From the NCBI GenBank assembly GCA_022615215.1, contig JAKEHD010000476.1:1-36468 (forward strand): 36,468 nucleotides of DNA, read 5' to 3'. Of this stretch, positions 23,268 to 29,058 are shown piece by piece. Source of the stretch: Blastocatellia bacterium. Its GTDB lineage: Bacteria > Acidobacteriota > Blastocatellia > UBA7656. Every line of letters begins with the position of its first letter. Within the stretch, counting starts at the first letter, position 1. The position numbers and the translations under genes were made by a program. The notes below the pieces were generated by a model that saw nothing but the letters and a program-made list of their open reading frames with translations, ran no database searches and was not told the DNA's origin.

Positions 23268-23369
23268 TGCCCTGGACTACTCCATTCCGCTTCGCTGCAC
23301 TGCCGTAGTCCGGGGGTCGAACCCTCTGATGGTTGAAACCATCTTACTGCGAGGGTTCTTCCAGGCAGG
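23268..23369 (+). other. Structured right end of the IscB element
   Basis: Nested inverted repeats: CCTGG (23271) with CCAGG (23361) as the outer stem, GGACTAC with GTAGTCC as arm one, and GAACCCTC with GAGGGTTC enclosing GATGGTT with AACCATC as arm two. Such hairpins mark the right ends of IS200/IS605-type elements. The GGGGGTCGAACCC piece recalls a tRNA T-arm, but a complete tRNA cannot be folded here. Confidence 0.6.
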
Positions 23370-23378
23370 ATCATAATC

Positions 23379-23585
23379 TTGTGGCTCGGAGTCAATGAGT
23401 GGGAGTATTTCTCAGGTTCTCTTGAAGAGGCTATTTCAGATGTGAAGATTGATCGTCGTTATCAGGATTATGGTCGCAAGGGGGCGATCATAATCACCGG
23501 GCAAACGCTGTATCAGATCGATGAATACGGGAGCGAGCGGGGCTGGGAACCTCGACGGCCTACGGGCTGTGGGAGGGCGATATAA
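23379..23585 (+). CDS. Remnant hypothetical protein downstream of the IscB element
   Basis: A 68-codon frame with a TTG start, reading NEWEYFSGSLEEAISDVKID and KGAIIITGQTLYQIDEYGSE, which look like genuine protein sequence. There is no ribosome site, and the frame begins within 10 bases of the element's right end. It may be the 3' part of a gene whose start was displaced by the insertion. Its last 60 bases overlap the regulator remnant in another frame. Confidence 0.4.
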   Translation: MWLGVNEWEYFSGSLEEAISDVKIDRRYQDYGRKGAIIITGQTLYQIDEYGSERGWEPRRPTGCGRAI

Positions 23586-23713
23586 AATACCTTCACCTCA
23601 GCACGCTCGATACTCTGTGCGAGGCGCTCGGGACGCATCCGAGCATGTTATTGGAGTATAGTCCAGGTGGAGCCAATTTATCACCATCGGCATCACCATT
23701 CTCCATGAAATAA
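23525..23713 (+). pseudogene. Truncated Cro/C1-type (HTH_26) regulator
   Basis: In this frame the sequence RERAGLGTSTAYGLW, then KYLHLSTLDTLCEALGTHPS and MLLEYSPGG, matches the ends of HTH_26-type XRE repressors. The helix-turn-helix core normally found between the two halves is missing, and there is no in-frame start (a stop codon precedes residue 1). It looks like an internally deleted, dead repressor gene beside the mobile element. Confidence 0.6.
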
Positions 23714-23737
23714 AGATTAGAGGCAATCATTTTTTTC

Positions 23738-23766
23738 TTGACATTTTAGGGATTTTGTAGACAATA
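23738..23766 (+). promoter_or_regulatory. Rightward promoter of the second early cluster
   Basis: TTGACA, 17 bases, ACAATA, about 20 bases before the ATG at 23788. The preceding sequence is T-rich (TTTTTTCTTGACA). It would transcribe the small genes from 23788 onward. Confidence 0.6.
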
Positions 23767-23787
23767 GACCTTGAGGTTTTTGAGAAT

Positions 23788-23988
23788 ATGGAGAATCAAG
23801 GAAAAACTAAGCCCGTAGAGCAGGTAAACGTTCAGTTGCAAGGGCAAGATGCGGAGGACTTTCGGGCCTATATAGGCACTGAGGTTCTTCCGACGAAAGC
23901 CGCAGCCGGGACGAAGCTGATAATAGAAGGTCTGAGACGTTGGAAGGCGGAACAGGCCGCGCTTTCCGCAGAGAGGATAGGTGCCTAG
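23788..23988 (+). CDS. Small ribbon-helix-helix-like protein
   Basis: A 66-residue protein: a polar N-terminus, a strand (EQVNVQLQGQDAEDF) and helices (TKLIIEGLRRWKAEQAALSA). It resembles Arc/CopG-like regulators, though without a certain match. A weak TTGAGG lies before the ATG. It is first in an operon that continues with the homing endonuclease after 3 bases, and may regulate it. Confidence 0.5.
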   Translation: MENQGKTKPVEQVNVQLQGQDAEDFRAYIGTEVLPTKAAAGTKLIIEGLRRWKAEQAALSAERIGA

Positions 23989-23991
23989 CCT

Positions 23992-24393
23992 ATGGACCGC
24001 TATTCTCCACAATACGCAGAACGCTTCTGGTCTTTCGTTGATAAGGACGGCGAATGCTGGCTTTGGACCAGAGGCACATGCATGGGCTACGGTCAATTCT
24101 ATATCGGAAACCAGACCAGCGTAGTTGCCCATAGATACGCTTATTCGATTACCTACGGCCCGATTCCCGATGGGATGTACGTTTGCCATAAATGCGACAA
24201 CCCCTCCTGTGTTAGACCGGACCACCTTTTCATAGGAACGGCAGCCGACAACATGGCTGACATGGTGAAGAAAGGTCGCCATCTGGCTTGGAGAATCGAA
24301 AGAGGCCATAGGGTCAATGTTCCACTAGAGAGGCTTTATGTCCTCGCAGAGAACAATCCCAAGCTCAAGAAAGCATTGGAGGCAGCCGCATGA
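23992..24393 (+). CDS. HNH homing endonuclease (HNH_3 type)
   Basis: A 133-residue phage homing nuclease of the HNH_3 family. Characteristic blocks are CWLWTRGTCMGYGQFYI (22-38), VAHRYAYSITYGPIPDGMYV (45-64), CHKCDNPSCVRPDHLFIGT (65-83) and DNMADMVKKGR. Conserved His47, His66, His78 and the cysteines are intact. Such genes spread by cleaving alleles lacking them and usually carry no host function. The stop codon overlaps the next start (ATGA). Confidence 0.88.
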   Translation: MDRYSPQYAERFWSFVDKDGECWLWTRGTCMGYGQFYIGNQTSVVAHRYAYSITYGPIPDGMYVCHKCDNPSCVRPDHLFIGTAADNMADMVKKGRHLAWRIERGHRVNVPLERLYVLAENNPKLKKALEAAA

Positions 24394-24767
24394 GCACACC
24401 CCGCAATCACCCGGTCTTCTCCCGTTCGGACGAGGCGTTCCACGAGCGGCTTGCAAGCGATACGCCTTATAGCGGGCGCAATCTCTTCCGCATCCGTCGG
24501 GCGCGTCCGTTCCTTGCGACCGGGCGAATCCGGGACATCCTGAATCGGGAATGGATAGTGCCTTCCACTCACACGGACGGGCGCGAGTATCACACCTGTC
24601 TCGACACAGGCGAATGCTTCGAGACCGATACGGGCGAGCAATGCCCGGATAAGACCTATAACCGGAAACGCTTCTGTGTCCATTATGACGCGGCCCTGGA
24701 AGCCGAGCGGATGTGGATGGGAGCGAATTCCGATAATGAGTTGATAGAGACGCGGAGGGTTGCCTGA
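24390..24767 (+). CDS. Hypothetical protein
   Basis: A 125-residue protein with three cysteines in a central stretch (YHTCLDTGECFETDTGEQCP) and a fourth in KRFCVHYDAALEAERM, possibly a zinc-binding fold. The N-terminus is basic. It is coupled by overlaps to both neighbours. The family was not recognised. Confidence 0.5.
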   Translation: MSTPRNHPVFSRSDEAFHERLASDTPYSGRNLFRIRRARPFLATGRIRDILNREWIVPSTHTDGREYHTCLDTGECFETDTGEQCPDKTYNRKRFCVHYDAALEAERMWMGANSDNELIETRRVA

Positions 24768-25048
24768 TGGAACTTATCGACGTGCTATCAGCCATCGGCT
24801 CGACCGAGCCGTCCAGTTTCTCGGAATTCTGCCGGGGCCTTGAAGATTGCCCGGAGCCGGGCGACCGCGCCGTCTGGCGGGAACTGCTTGGCTTCATCGG
24901 CCGAGGCGAGCGCGAAGGGCTGATCGAAGTCGAGCGCACGAAAGGCATGATCGACACGCTGATACTGACGGAAGCTGGCGCAGCTTTGGTCCGGAACAGG
25001 TTGGATTCGAAGCGCGGGTTACTGGCGAGGATGTATGACAGCGATTGA
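24767..25048 (+). CDS. Winged-helix-like small protein
   Basis: A 93-residue protein in which SFSEFCRGLEDCPEPGDRAV, a helix ending LLGFIGRGEREGLI, then the wing VERTKGMIDTLILTEAG fit a winged-helix fold as in small MarR- or phage-type regulators. It may control the early genes or bind a phage partner. The start overlaps the previous stop codon by one base (TGATG). Confidence 0.55.
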   Translation: MELIDVLSAIGSTEPSSFSEFCRGLEDCPEPGDRAVWRELLGFIGRGEREGLIEVERTKGMIDTLILTEAGAALVRNRLDSKRGLLARMYDSD

Positions 25049-25187
25049 AGAAAGCGATTATATCGAGCAGCCTTTTTGCCCCGAATGCGGCCGACCGCTC
25101 GCTGAATGCGCGCGCTGGCTGTCCGAGCAAAGGGCGCAGATTGAATCACAGGAATCGAACTTTGCGCGGTCCTCAGAATCCTCATAG
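25035..25187 (+). CDS. Small zinc-binding protein (50 aa)
   Basis: A 50-residue protein with FCPECGRPLAECARW, a CxxC motif plus a third Cys, a probable zinc knuckle. It starts inside the end of the previous gene (14-base overlap). Such small CPxCG proteins are frequent in phage genomes and usually have no assigned role. Confidence 0.5.
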   Translation: MTAIEESDYIEQPFCPECGRPLAECARWLSEQRAQIESQESNFARSSESS

Positions 25188-25228
25188 ATACCGCGCGAAG
25201 GGCCGGGCGGGAGGAGCTTACAGGTTTC

Positions 25229-25345
25229 ATGTACCGCCCGGTCGCACCTATAGGCAGGGTTGCGATGGAACCTGTATTGATAACCAAGCGGGATAGGAAT
25301 GGAACCTGTAAATGCAACATCACCCCCACTCACGAAAGAGGATAG
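25229..25345 (+). CDS. Doubtful small protein (38 aa)
   Basis: A 38-codon frame whose GGGAGGAG site lies about 15 bases before the ATG. CCGGGCGG (25203) pairs with CCGCCCGG (25234), so the ribosome site and start would be buried in a hairpin. It overlaps the next gene. It may be noncoding leader rather than a gene. Confidence 0.3.
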   Translation: MYRPVAPIGRVAMEPVLITKRDRNGTCKCNITPTHERG

Positions 25346-25560
25346 CGAGGGTCCGTATTGGAAAGGGCTGGGCCTCGCTTCCTCAAGACATATTGAAAGG
25401 CGCGCAAGCATTTGCGGATGCGCGCTGCTACAGCAAGACCGAAGATGCGTTGATCTATCTTCTTCGGTTTGCATTACGGATTATAAAGGCTGAGGAGGCG
25501 CACATGGATTTGAAAGGCTGTCACAGGTGCGCACAAACGGCCACAAGGGGAGCGGCATGA
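25312..25560 (+). CDS. Small DNA-binding-like protein
   Basis: An 82-residue basic protein. RIARVRIGKGWASLPQDILK and a helix ending IYLLRFALRIIKAEEA resemble a ribbon-helix-helix layout. A CHRCAQ motif sits near the C-terminus. The upstream ribosome site is weak. The stop codon overlaps the next start (ATGA), which supports this frame over the overlapping alternative starting at 25299. Confidence 0.45.
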   Translation: MQHHPHSRKRIARVRIGKGWASLPQDILKGAQAFADARCYSKTEDALIYLLRFALRIIKAEEAHMDLKGCHRCAQTATRGAA

Positions 25561-25727
25561 GCGAAGACCCGCAAGCGATCACAACCGAAGCCCTGCGCGC
25601 GTTTGAGCCCGCCGGCCCGACGATCACGGCTACATGCCTCACATGCTTCGTGATGTTCTACGACGGAGCAAACGACGTGCATGAGGTATTGAGAGCGCAG
25701 GCCGCACATATCTGCAAGGTGCATTGA
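25557..25727 (+). CDS. Small hypothetical protein (56 aa)
   Basis: A 56-residue protein with two cysteines (TCLTCF) and a Cys-Lys-x-His end (ICKVH), so C-x2-C...C-x2-H, a possible zinc-finger. AAGGGGAGC precedes the ATG, which is preferred over a GTG at 25527. The family was not recognised. Confidence 0.45.
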   Translation: MSEDPQAITTEALRAFEPAGPTITATCLTCFVMFYDGANDVHEVLRAQAAHICKVH

Positions 25728-25729
25728 TC

Positions 25730-25906
25730 ATGAGCAGCAAGGCCAAATCAGCCGCCCGGTTGCGCGCGAAAGCGAAACAGGAACTCGCACGCGCAGGGAG
25801 GCATGCAAACAAAGGTCGCACGGATCAAGCGGCGATATGCTCGGCGACGGCCGCGCGGCTCGAAAGAAAGGCTACAGAGGTGGAATATGGCACAAAAGGT
25901 GATTGA
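25730..25906 (+). CDS. Small basic protein (58 aa)
   Basis: A 58-residue Lys/Arg/Ala-rich helical protein (SAARLRAKAKQELARAGRHA) that could bind nucleic acid. The ATG at 25730 lies 2 bases after the previous stop codon. The end overlaps the next gene by 20 bases. The function is unknown. Confidence 0.45.
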   Translation: MSSKAKSAARLRAKAKQELARAGRHANKGRTDQAAICSATAARLERKATEVEYGTKGD

Positions 25907-26132
25907 TGTATCCGCCCACATCCAGGTGGGCATTATCCGCGCGCGATGCAAGGAGTTAGGGCTATCAGTCGAGGCCGTCTGCATGCAGCGGCACGGCAGG
26001 GGACCATCTGCGCTCACCCTTACGGAGCGGAAAGAGCTTATGGGCTATCTGAAGGCGCAGGTGGAAGCGCGCTACGCGCAGATGACGCTCACCAGAATTG
26101 CTTATCCGGATCGCCGGTCTCTGGATATTTGA
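25887..26132 (+). CDS. Small hypothetical protein
   Basis: An 81-residue protein, probably helical (IIRARCKELGLSVEAVC, LTERKELMGYLKAQVEARYA). The ATG at 25887 is chosen because AGAGGTGG lies before it; a longer frame to 25803 overlaps the upstream gene without a ribosome site. Its last codons (GATATTTGA) are echoed 111 bases later at 26235, at the end of a same-frame stretch. Confidence 0.45.
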   Translation: MAQKVIDVSAHIQVGIIRARCKELGLSVEAVCMQRHGRGPSALTLTERKELMGYLKAQVEARYAQMTLTRIAYPDRRSLDI

Positions 26133-26749
26133 AATCGATCTTCGGCCGTGGCTCCTTTGGCTACACGGCCGAGGCGGGAACCTGCGAGGCTCGTCAGAAG
26201 TGCGACGGCGAGGCAGTTGCCCGCAGGTTCCTTTGATATTTGAAAGATTCGCCCCGGCCCCGTGGAGACCGCGCATGGTCGGGGTTGCCTGCCCTGACCC
26301 CTCCTCAGATAACGCAGGGCCGGGACGATAACAGAAAGCAGCGCGGCGTGTGGACTGAACTTCGAAGCAAGGACGGAACTTCCTCCCGCCGTGCTGCCTT
26401 ATACAGAGTTCTTTGAATCAAGTTTGACCGTGCGGCGGTGTGGTAGCACCAGGAGATACAAAGGCTTAGGGAGAAGGCCATCAAATCCTAGCCGAATCCA
26501 GTAGGTACGGAGAGGCCAAGCCTACCAGCATCCGCCCTAAATACGATTGAAGCCGGTGAGTAGGGGAGGGGAATCCGGCCCGCACGGTTAAAGGATGTGG
26601 CGGCAAACGGCAAGGGACTTGTCGGAACGCTATTCTGGTTGTGCGTCCTCGCCGCCGATAATGCCGCGCTCGCTTCAGATTGATTCTGCGCTTTCAATCG
26701 GGGTTCTCTATGGGCGGGCGCGGCAGAAATTCAAGAGAGGAGAGAGAGT
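26133..26749 (+). ncRNA. Large structured noncoding region, candidate ornate RNA
   Basis: About 617 bases without a convincing gene but with many strong stems: TCGGCCGTG/CACGGCCGA (26142/26164), GGAACCTGCG/CGCAGGTTCC (26177/26222), CCCGGCCC/GGGCCGGG (26253/26317), GCAGCGCGGCG/CGCCGTGCTGC with one G-T pair (26338/26387), and ACCGTGCGG/CCGCACGGT (26427/26580). The last encloses at least four hairpins: GGTG/CACC, GGCTTAGG/CCTAGCC (one mismatch), GTAGG/CCTAC and GCCGG/CCGGC. The number and length of stems exceed chance in a stretch this size. Large phage RNAs such as GOLLD or ROOL are the nearest idea, but no family motif was confirmed. A 31-codon frame at 26148-26243 (GTG start) is an alternative for part of it. 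Confidence 0.5.
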
Positions 26750-27574
26750 ATGGCACAGCAGCAGGGAGTACAAAAGAAACCAACATTTCTGGATGACTAC
26801 GTTACCGTTCATGCTCGAATTGCGAAATTCTACGCCCAATATCCACAGGGGCGAATTCTAACTGAGGAGTTGGTGAGCGGAGAAAGCATGGTCCGCTTCA
26901 GAGCGCAGGTGTATCGCTGCGCAGACAGTGCAGAGCCTGACGCTACAGGCCACGCGCTTAATAAATTCGACTTGCAGGCGGGATCGTATGAGAAAACCGA
27001 AACGGCCGCGGTAGGCCGCGCTCTGGCGAATCTCGGCTTTGAGACCAAACGCGGACTTGCAGACAGGCCGAACCTGCAAGCCGTTCCCAGGTCGGCCCTT
27101 GAGAGCAAAGCCGGGCCCAAGCGCATAGCTATGATCGATAACGTCAAAAAAGCCGGCGACGTGTACGAAGTCACGCGCGGCTCTCAAACCTATCACGTGA
27201 AGAAGAGCGGCGATGGTGTGATTTGCGACTGCGCGGGGTTTGCGGTCGAAGGCGTAGACCCGTGCCCGGATATTGTCGCCGTGCGCGAGTATGTCCTGCA
27301 CGGCCGCCCGAAGCTCAAGGCCGATGTCCGGGAGCTAATCAAATCGCTCTCGGCCCTCGGCCATCCCGATTTCAAAAAAGGCGAGGGCCAGGGCGCGCGC
27401 ATACTCGGACACGCCAAGCAGATCGCTAAAGAGCGGAATTGGGATATCGAATTCAGAACGCTCGAATCGATCAACGAGTTGACAGACGCCGAACTGAGCG
27501 AATACGCCGCCGTGCTCGAAGGCGAGATCAATGTCCGGAAAGAGAGGCTCGCCGACGACGGGGTGCCTGCATGA
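26750..27574 (+). CDS. Single-strand-annealing-type recombination protein with degenerate SWIM motif
   Basis: A 274-residue protein. The first 100 residues resemble phage annealing or essential-recombination-function proteins (ERF/Rad52-like): DDYVTVHARIAKFYAQYPQG, RFRAQVYR, then SYEKTETAAVGRALANLGF, whose ETxAVGRALA block is typical. Residues 140-176 carry a SWIM-like zinc site with Cys159-x-Cys161 and Cys172-x-Asp174, the usual final His replaced by Asp. The C-terminus is helical and charged. It would pair or protect single-stranded DNA during replication or recombination. AGAGAGGAGAGAGAGT precedes the ATG. Confidence 0.6.
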   Translation: MAQQQGVQKKPTFLDDYVTVHARIAKFYAQYPQGRILTEELVSGESMVRFRAQVYRCADSAEPDATGHALNKFDLQAGSYEKTETAAVGRALANLGFETKRGLADRPNLQAVPRSALESKAGPKRIAMIDNVKKAGDVYEVTRGSQTYHVKKSGDGVICDCAGFAVEGVDPCPDIVAVREYVLHGRPKLKADVRELIKSLSALGHPDFKKGEGQGARILGHAKQIAKERNWDIEFRTLESINELTDAELSEYAAVLEGEINVRKERLADDGVPA

Positions 27575-27711
27575 CGGTCGCATTGGTAGTTCTCATCATC
27601 ATCGCGCTCGTGCTCGCGCGGCTGGCGGAGCGGCCTTCCGTCAGGATGTCACGCGGCTGGCGAGTTACACGATTGCCTGAGCATGAGAAGGCCGAGCGGA
27701 GGTGGATGTGA
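27571..27711 (+). CDS. Small single-span membrane protein (46 aa)
   Basis: A 46-residue peptide with one N-terminal transmembrane helix (TVALVVLIIIALVLARLA) and a basic tail (SRGWRVTRLPEHEKAERRW). It is coupled to both neighbours by overlaps (ATGA at the start, GTGA at the end). Similar tiny membrane proteins in early phage regions can block superinfection or alter host membranes, but no evidence decides this here. Confidence 0.45.
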   Translation: MTVALVVLIIIALVLARLAERPSVRMSRGWRVTRLPEHEKAERRWM

Positions 27712-27986
27712 GCAAAAACGATTGCATCTTGATTCGTATCCCCTATGACCCGGAGGAGCGCATTCAGGTTTGGGAATCAGGTCATCTCGTAATAGACGCG
27801 AAGTATGTTCAAAATACAACCTTGCCGGAATATTGCGAGCGCGGGACGGGTCGGCGAAGGGACGCGCTTCTCGATAGCGAGGAGCGAGTTGTCAAGCACC
27901 CCATGATGACTGTGGAGCGCGAATTCGGCGCTCCCGTATCACCGGAAAAAGAAAGTGGTAAAAGGAAGCCGCGGCTCTTCAAGTAA
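27708..27986 (+). CDS. Hypothetical protein
   Basis: A 92-residue protein (CILIRIPYDPEERIQVWESG, LPEYCERGTGRRRDALLDSE). The GTG at 27708 is chosen because GGAGG ends 5 bases before it and it overlaps the upstream stop codon. The family was not recognised. It is the last gene before the second structured noncoding region. Confidence 0.45.
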   Translation: MSKNDCILIRIPYDPEERIQVWESGHLVIDAKYVQNTTLPEYCERGTGRRRDALLDSEERVVKHPMMTVEREFGAPVSPEKESGKRKPRLFK

Positions 27987-28431
27987 TGCGCGGCGTGCGA
28001 GGAAAGCTATCAAGCACTCAACAACTCAGACGCATGAAAGCATAGGCGTAAAACTTCAAGGTCGGCTCACTGGCTTTGAGGGTAACAGTCGGCAACCTGA
28101 AAGGGCTATGGATGACCGTCTGAAAAGCGAGTAATCGCATCCCGGTAAAGTGCCACCTGAGCGGGAAGTAGGACGAGTGAGCGTGCGAAAACTTTACGGA
28201 AACCTCAGTCACCGGCAGGTAGGAAGCGCTTGATAGCAAGTAGGTTTTCGCAGTCGAAGCCGGCCGCCGCTCCGTTGTAATAGCTCAAGCGAGTGCGCGT
28301 GCCCGGTGGATGACTGCGTACTTACGTTTCCTAGTCTCGGCAGGTAGGTTTTACAAATAGAAGGTAGGAGTTATACGGGTGAGAATGCAACTTAGTGACA
28401 CGGTGTCACTAAGTTGGGATAAAGGGGAGAT
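27987..28431 (+). ncRNA. Second structured noncoding region, upstream of the GIY-YIG-like gene
   Basis: A 445-base gap without a gene. A perfect 10-base long-range stem (GCTATCAAGC at 28006 with GCTTGATAGC at 28228) encloses CCGGTAAAGT with ACTTTACGG (28142 and 28191, one bulge), GCGA-GTAA-TCGC and CAGTCGG with CCGTCTG (one mismatch). A following domain is closed by CGCAGTC (28249) with GACTGCG (28312). Five G[GT]AGG-like motifs (AAGTAGG, CAGGTAGG, AAGTAGG, CAGGTAGG, AAGGTAGG) recur through it. It ends with a 29-base palindrome just before the ribosome site of the next gene. It is probably one folded RNA; the family is unknown. Confidence 0.5.
28388..28416. promoter_or_regulatory. 29-base palindrome (copy 1), ParB-site or operator candidate
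   Basis: The arms CAACTTAGTGACAC and GTGTCACTAAGTTG are perfect inverted repeats of 14 bases around a single G. It lies 15 bases before the ATG of the GIY-YIG-like gene and includes no T-tract, so it is more likely a protein-binding site than a terminator. In RNA it would fold into a long hairpin just upstream of AAAGGGGAG. Confidence 0.7.
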
Positions 28432-29058
28432 ATGAAGATTGATGCAGATAAGATTCAAGGCTATCTTGATAGGGGCGGTTATAAGATTGAAGGGTTATAC
28501 CTGCCCTCCCCCGAACTTGTTTTTCTATATCAGGACTGCGAAATCATTCCATCAATAAAGGATAATTTCTTTTTTGTAAAAATCGGGCTTCACGGCGGAA
28601 TTACTGAATACCAAACAAGACCTGTATCGAAAGATTATGTCTTGCTTGTTCTATCTGTTATGGAATTCCCGATTAATGAGGCACGGTATAAAACTGGAAA
28701 GCATGCGAAGGTTGAAAAGGCATGGTTCATTCCCGACAAGTCTTCATCCGAGCCGAAATCTACCACAAGGCATGGGGTAATATATTTTATTCAGGGCAAC
28801 GATGGAGGGTTGATTAAAATAGGTTACACAGATGACGTTGATGCACGGTTTAAGGATATGCAAAGAGGTTGTCCTATTCCATTAAAGGTGATTGGAGCCT
28901 TTCCCGGTACAATGCAAGACGAAAAGGAATGTCATAGACAATTCGCTCATCTCCGTAGTTACGGAGAGTGGTTTTATCCGTCATCTGAATTAATTGCATT
29001 TATAAATTTCACACTTTCAGAAGGGGGATTATCAAAAGATGATAAAAGATATGCCTGA
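28432..29058 (+). CDS. T5orf172 / GIY-YIG-like nuclease-domain protein
   Basis: A 208-residue protein. Residues 1-110 form an unassigned N-terminal domain. Residues 113-192 are a T5orf172/MUG113-type domain of the GIY-YIG superfamily: HGVIYFIQGNDGGLIKIGYT, DVDARFKDMQRGCPIPLKVI, EKECHRQF and GEWFYPSSELIAF. In this group the usual catalytic residues may differ, so activity is uncertain. The gene is AT-rich compared with its neighbours. AAAGGGGAGAT precedes the ATG, and the 3' end overlaps the ParB-like gene by 20 bases. The preceding structured RNA and palindrome suggest one mobile or regulatory unit. Confidence 0.75.
   Translation: MKIDADKIQGYLDRGGYKIEGLYLPSPELVFLYQDCEIIPSIKDNFFFVKIGLHGGITEYQTRPVSKDYVLLVLSVMEFPINEARYKTGKHAKVEKAWFIPDKSSSEPKSTTRHGVIYFIQGNDGGLIKIGYTDDVDARFKDMQRGCPIPLKVIGAFPGTMQDEKECHRQFAHLRSYGEWFYPSSELIAFINFTLSEGGLSKDDKRYA

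Larger units (their letters stand above)
21728..23369 (+). mobile_element. IscB-encoding element (IS200/IS605-related, no transposase)
   Basis: The unit consists of a structured RNA, IscB and a structured 3' end, with broken-looking short genes on both sides. It lacks a TnpA transposase, so movement would need one in trans or homing through IscB cleavage. The borders are estimated from the start of RNA structure and the end of the 3' hairpin set. Confidence 0.65.

Noticed and set aside
23305..23366. A tRNA-like segment (GGGGGTCGAACCC) after IscB
   Set aside because: Only a T-arm-like piece is present. No acceptor, D-arm or anticodon arm of proper geometry can be folded, and the stems fit an element-end hairpin better.
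24325..25329. A 334-codon minus-strand frame
   Set aside because: It is opposite to four coupled plus-strand genes, including a clear HNH_3 nuclease, and is Ser/Arg-rich shadow.
25299..25493. A 64-codon frame overlapping the basic protein at 25312-25560
   Set aside because: The 25312 frame has a plausible DNA-binding pattern and an ATGA coupling to the next gene, whereas this one has neither.
26333..26749. A retron or diversity-generating retroelement RNA
   Set aside because: No reverse transcriptase gene lies in the window, and no template/variable repeat pair was seen.
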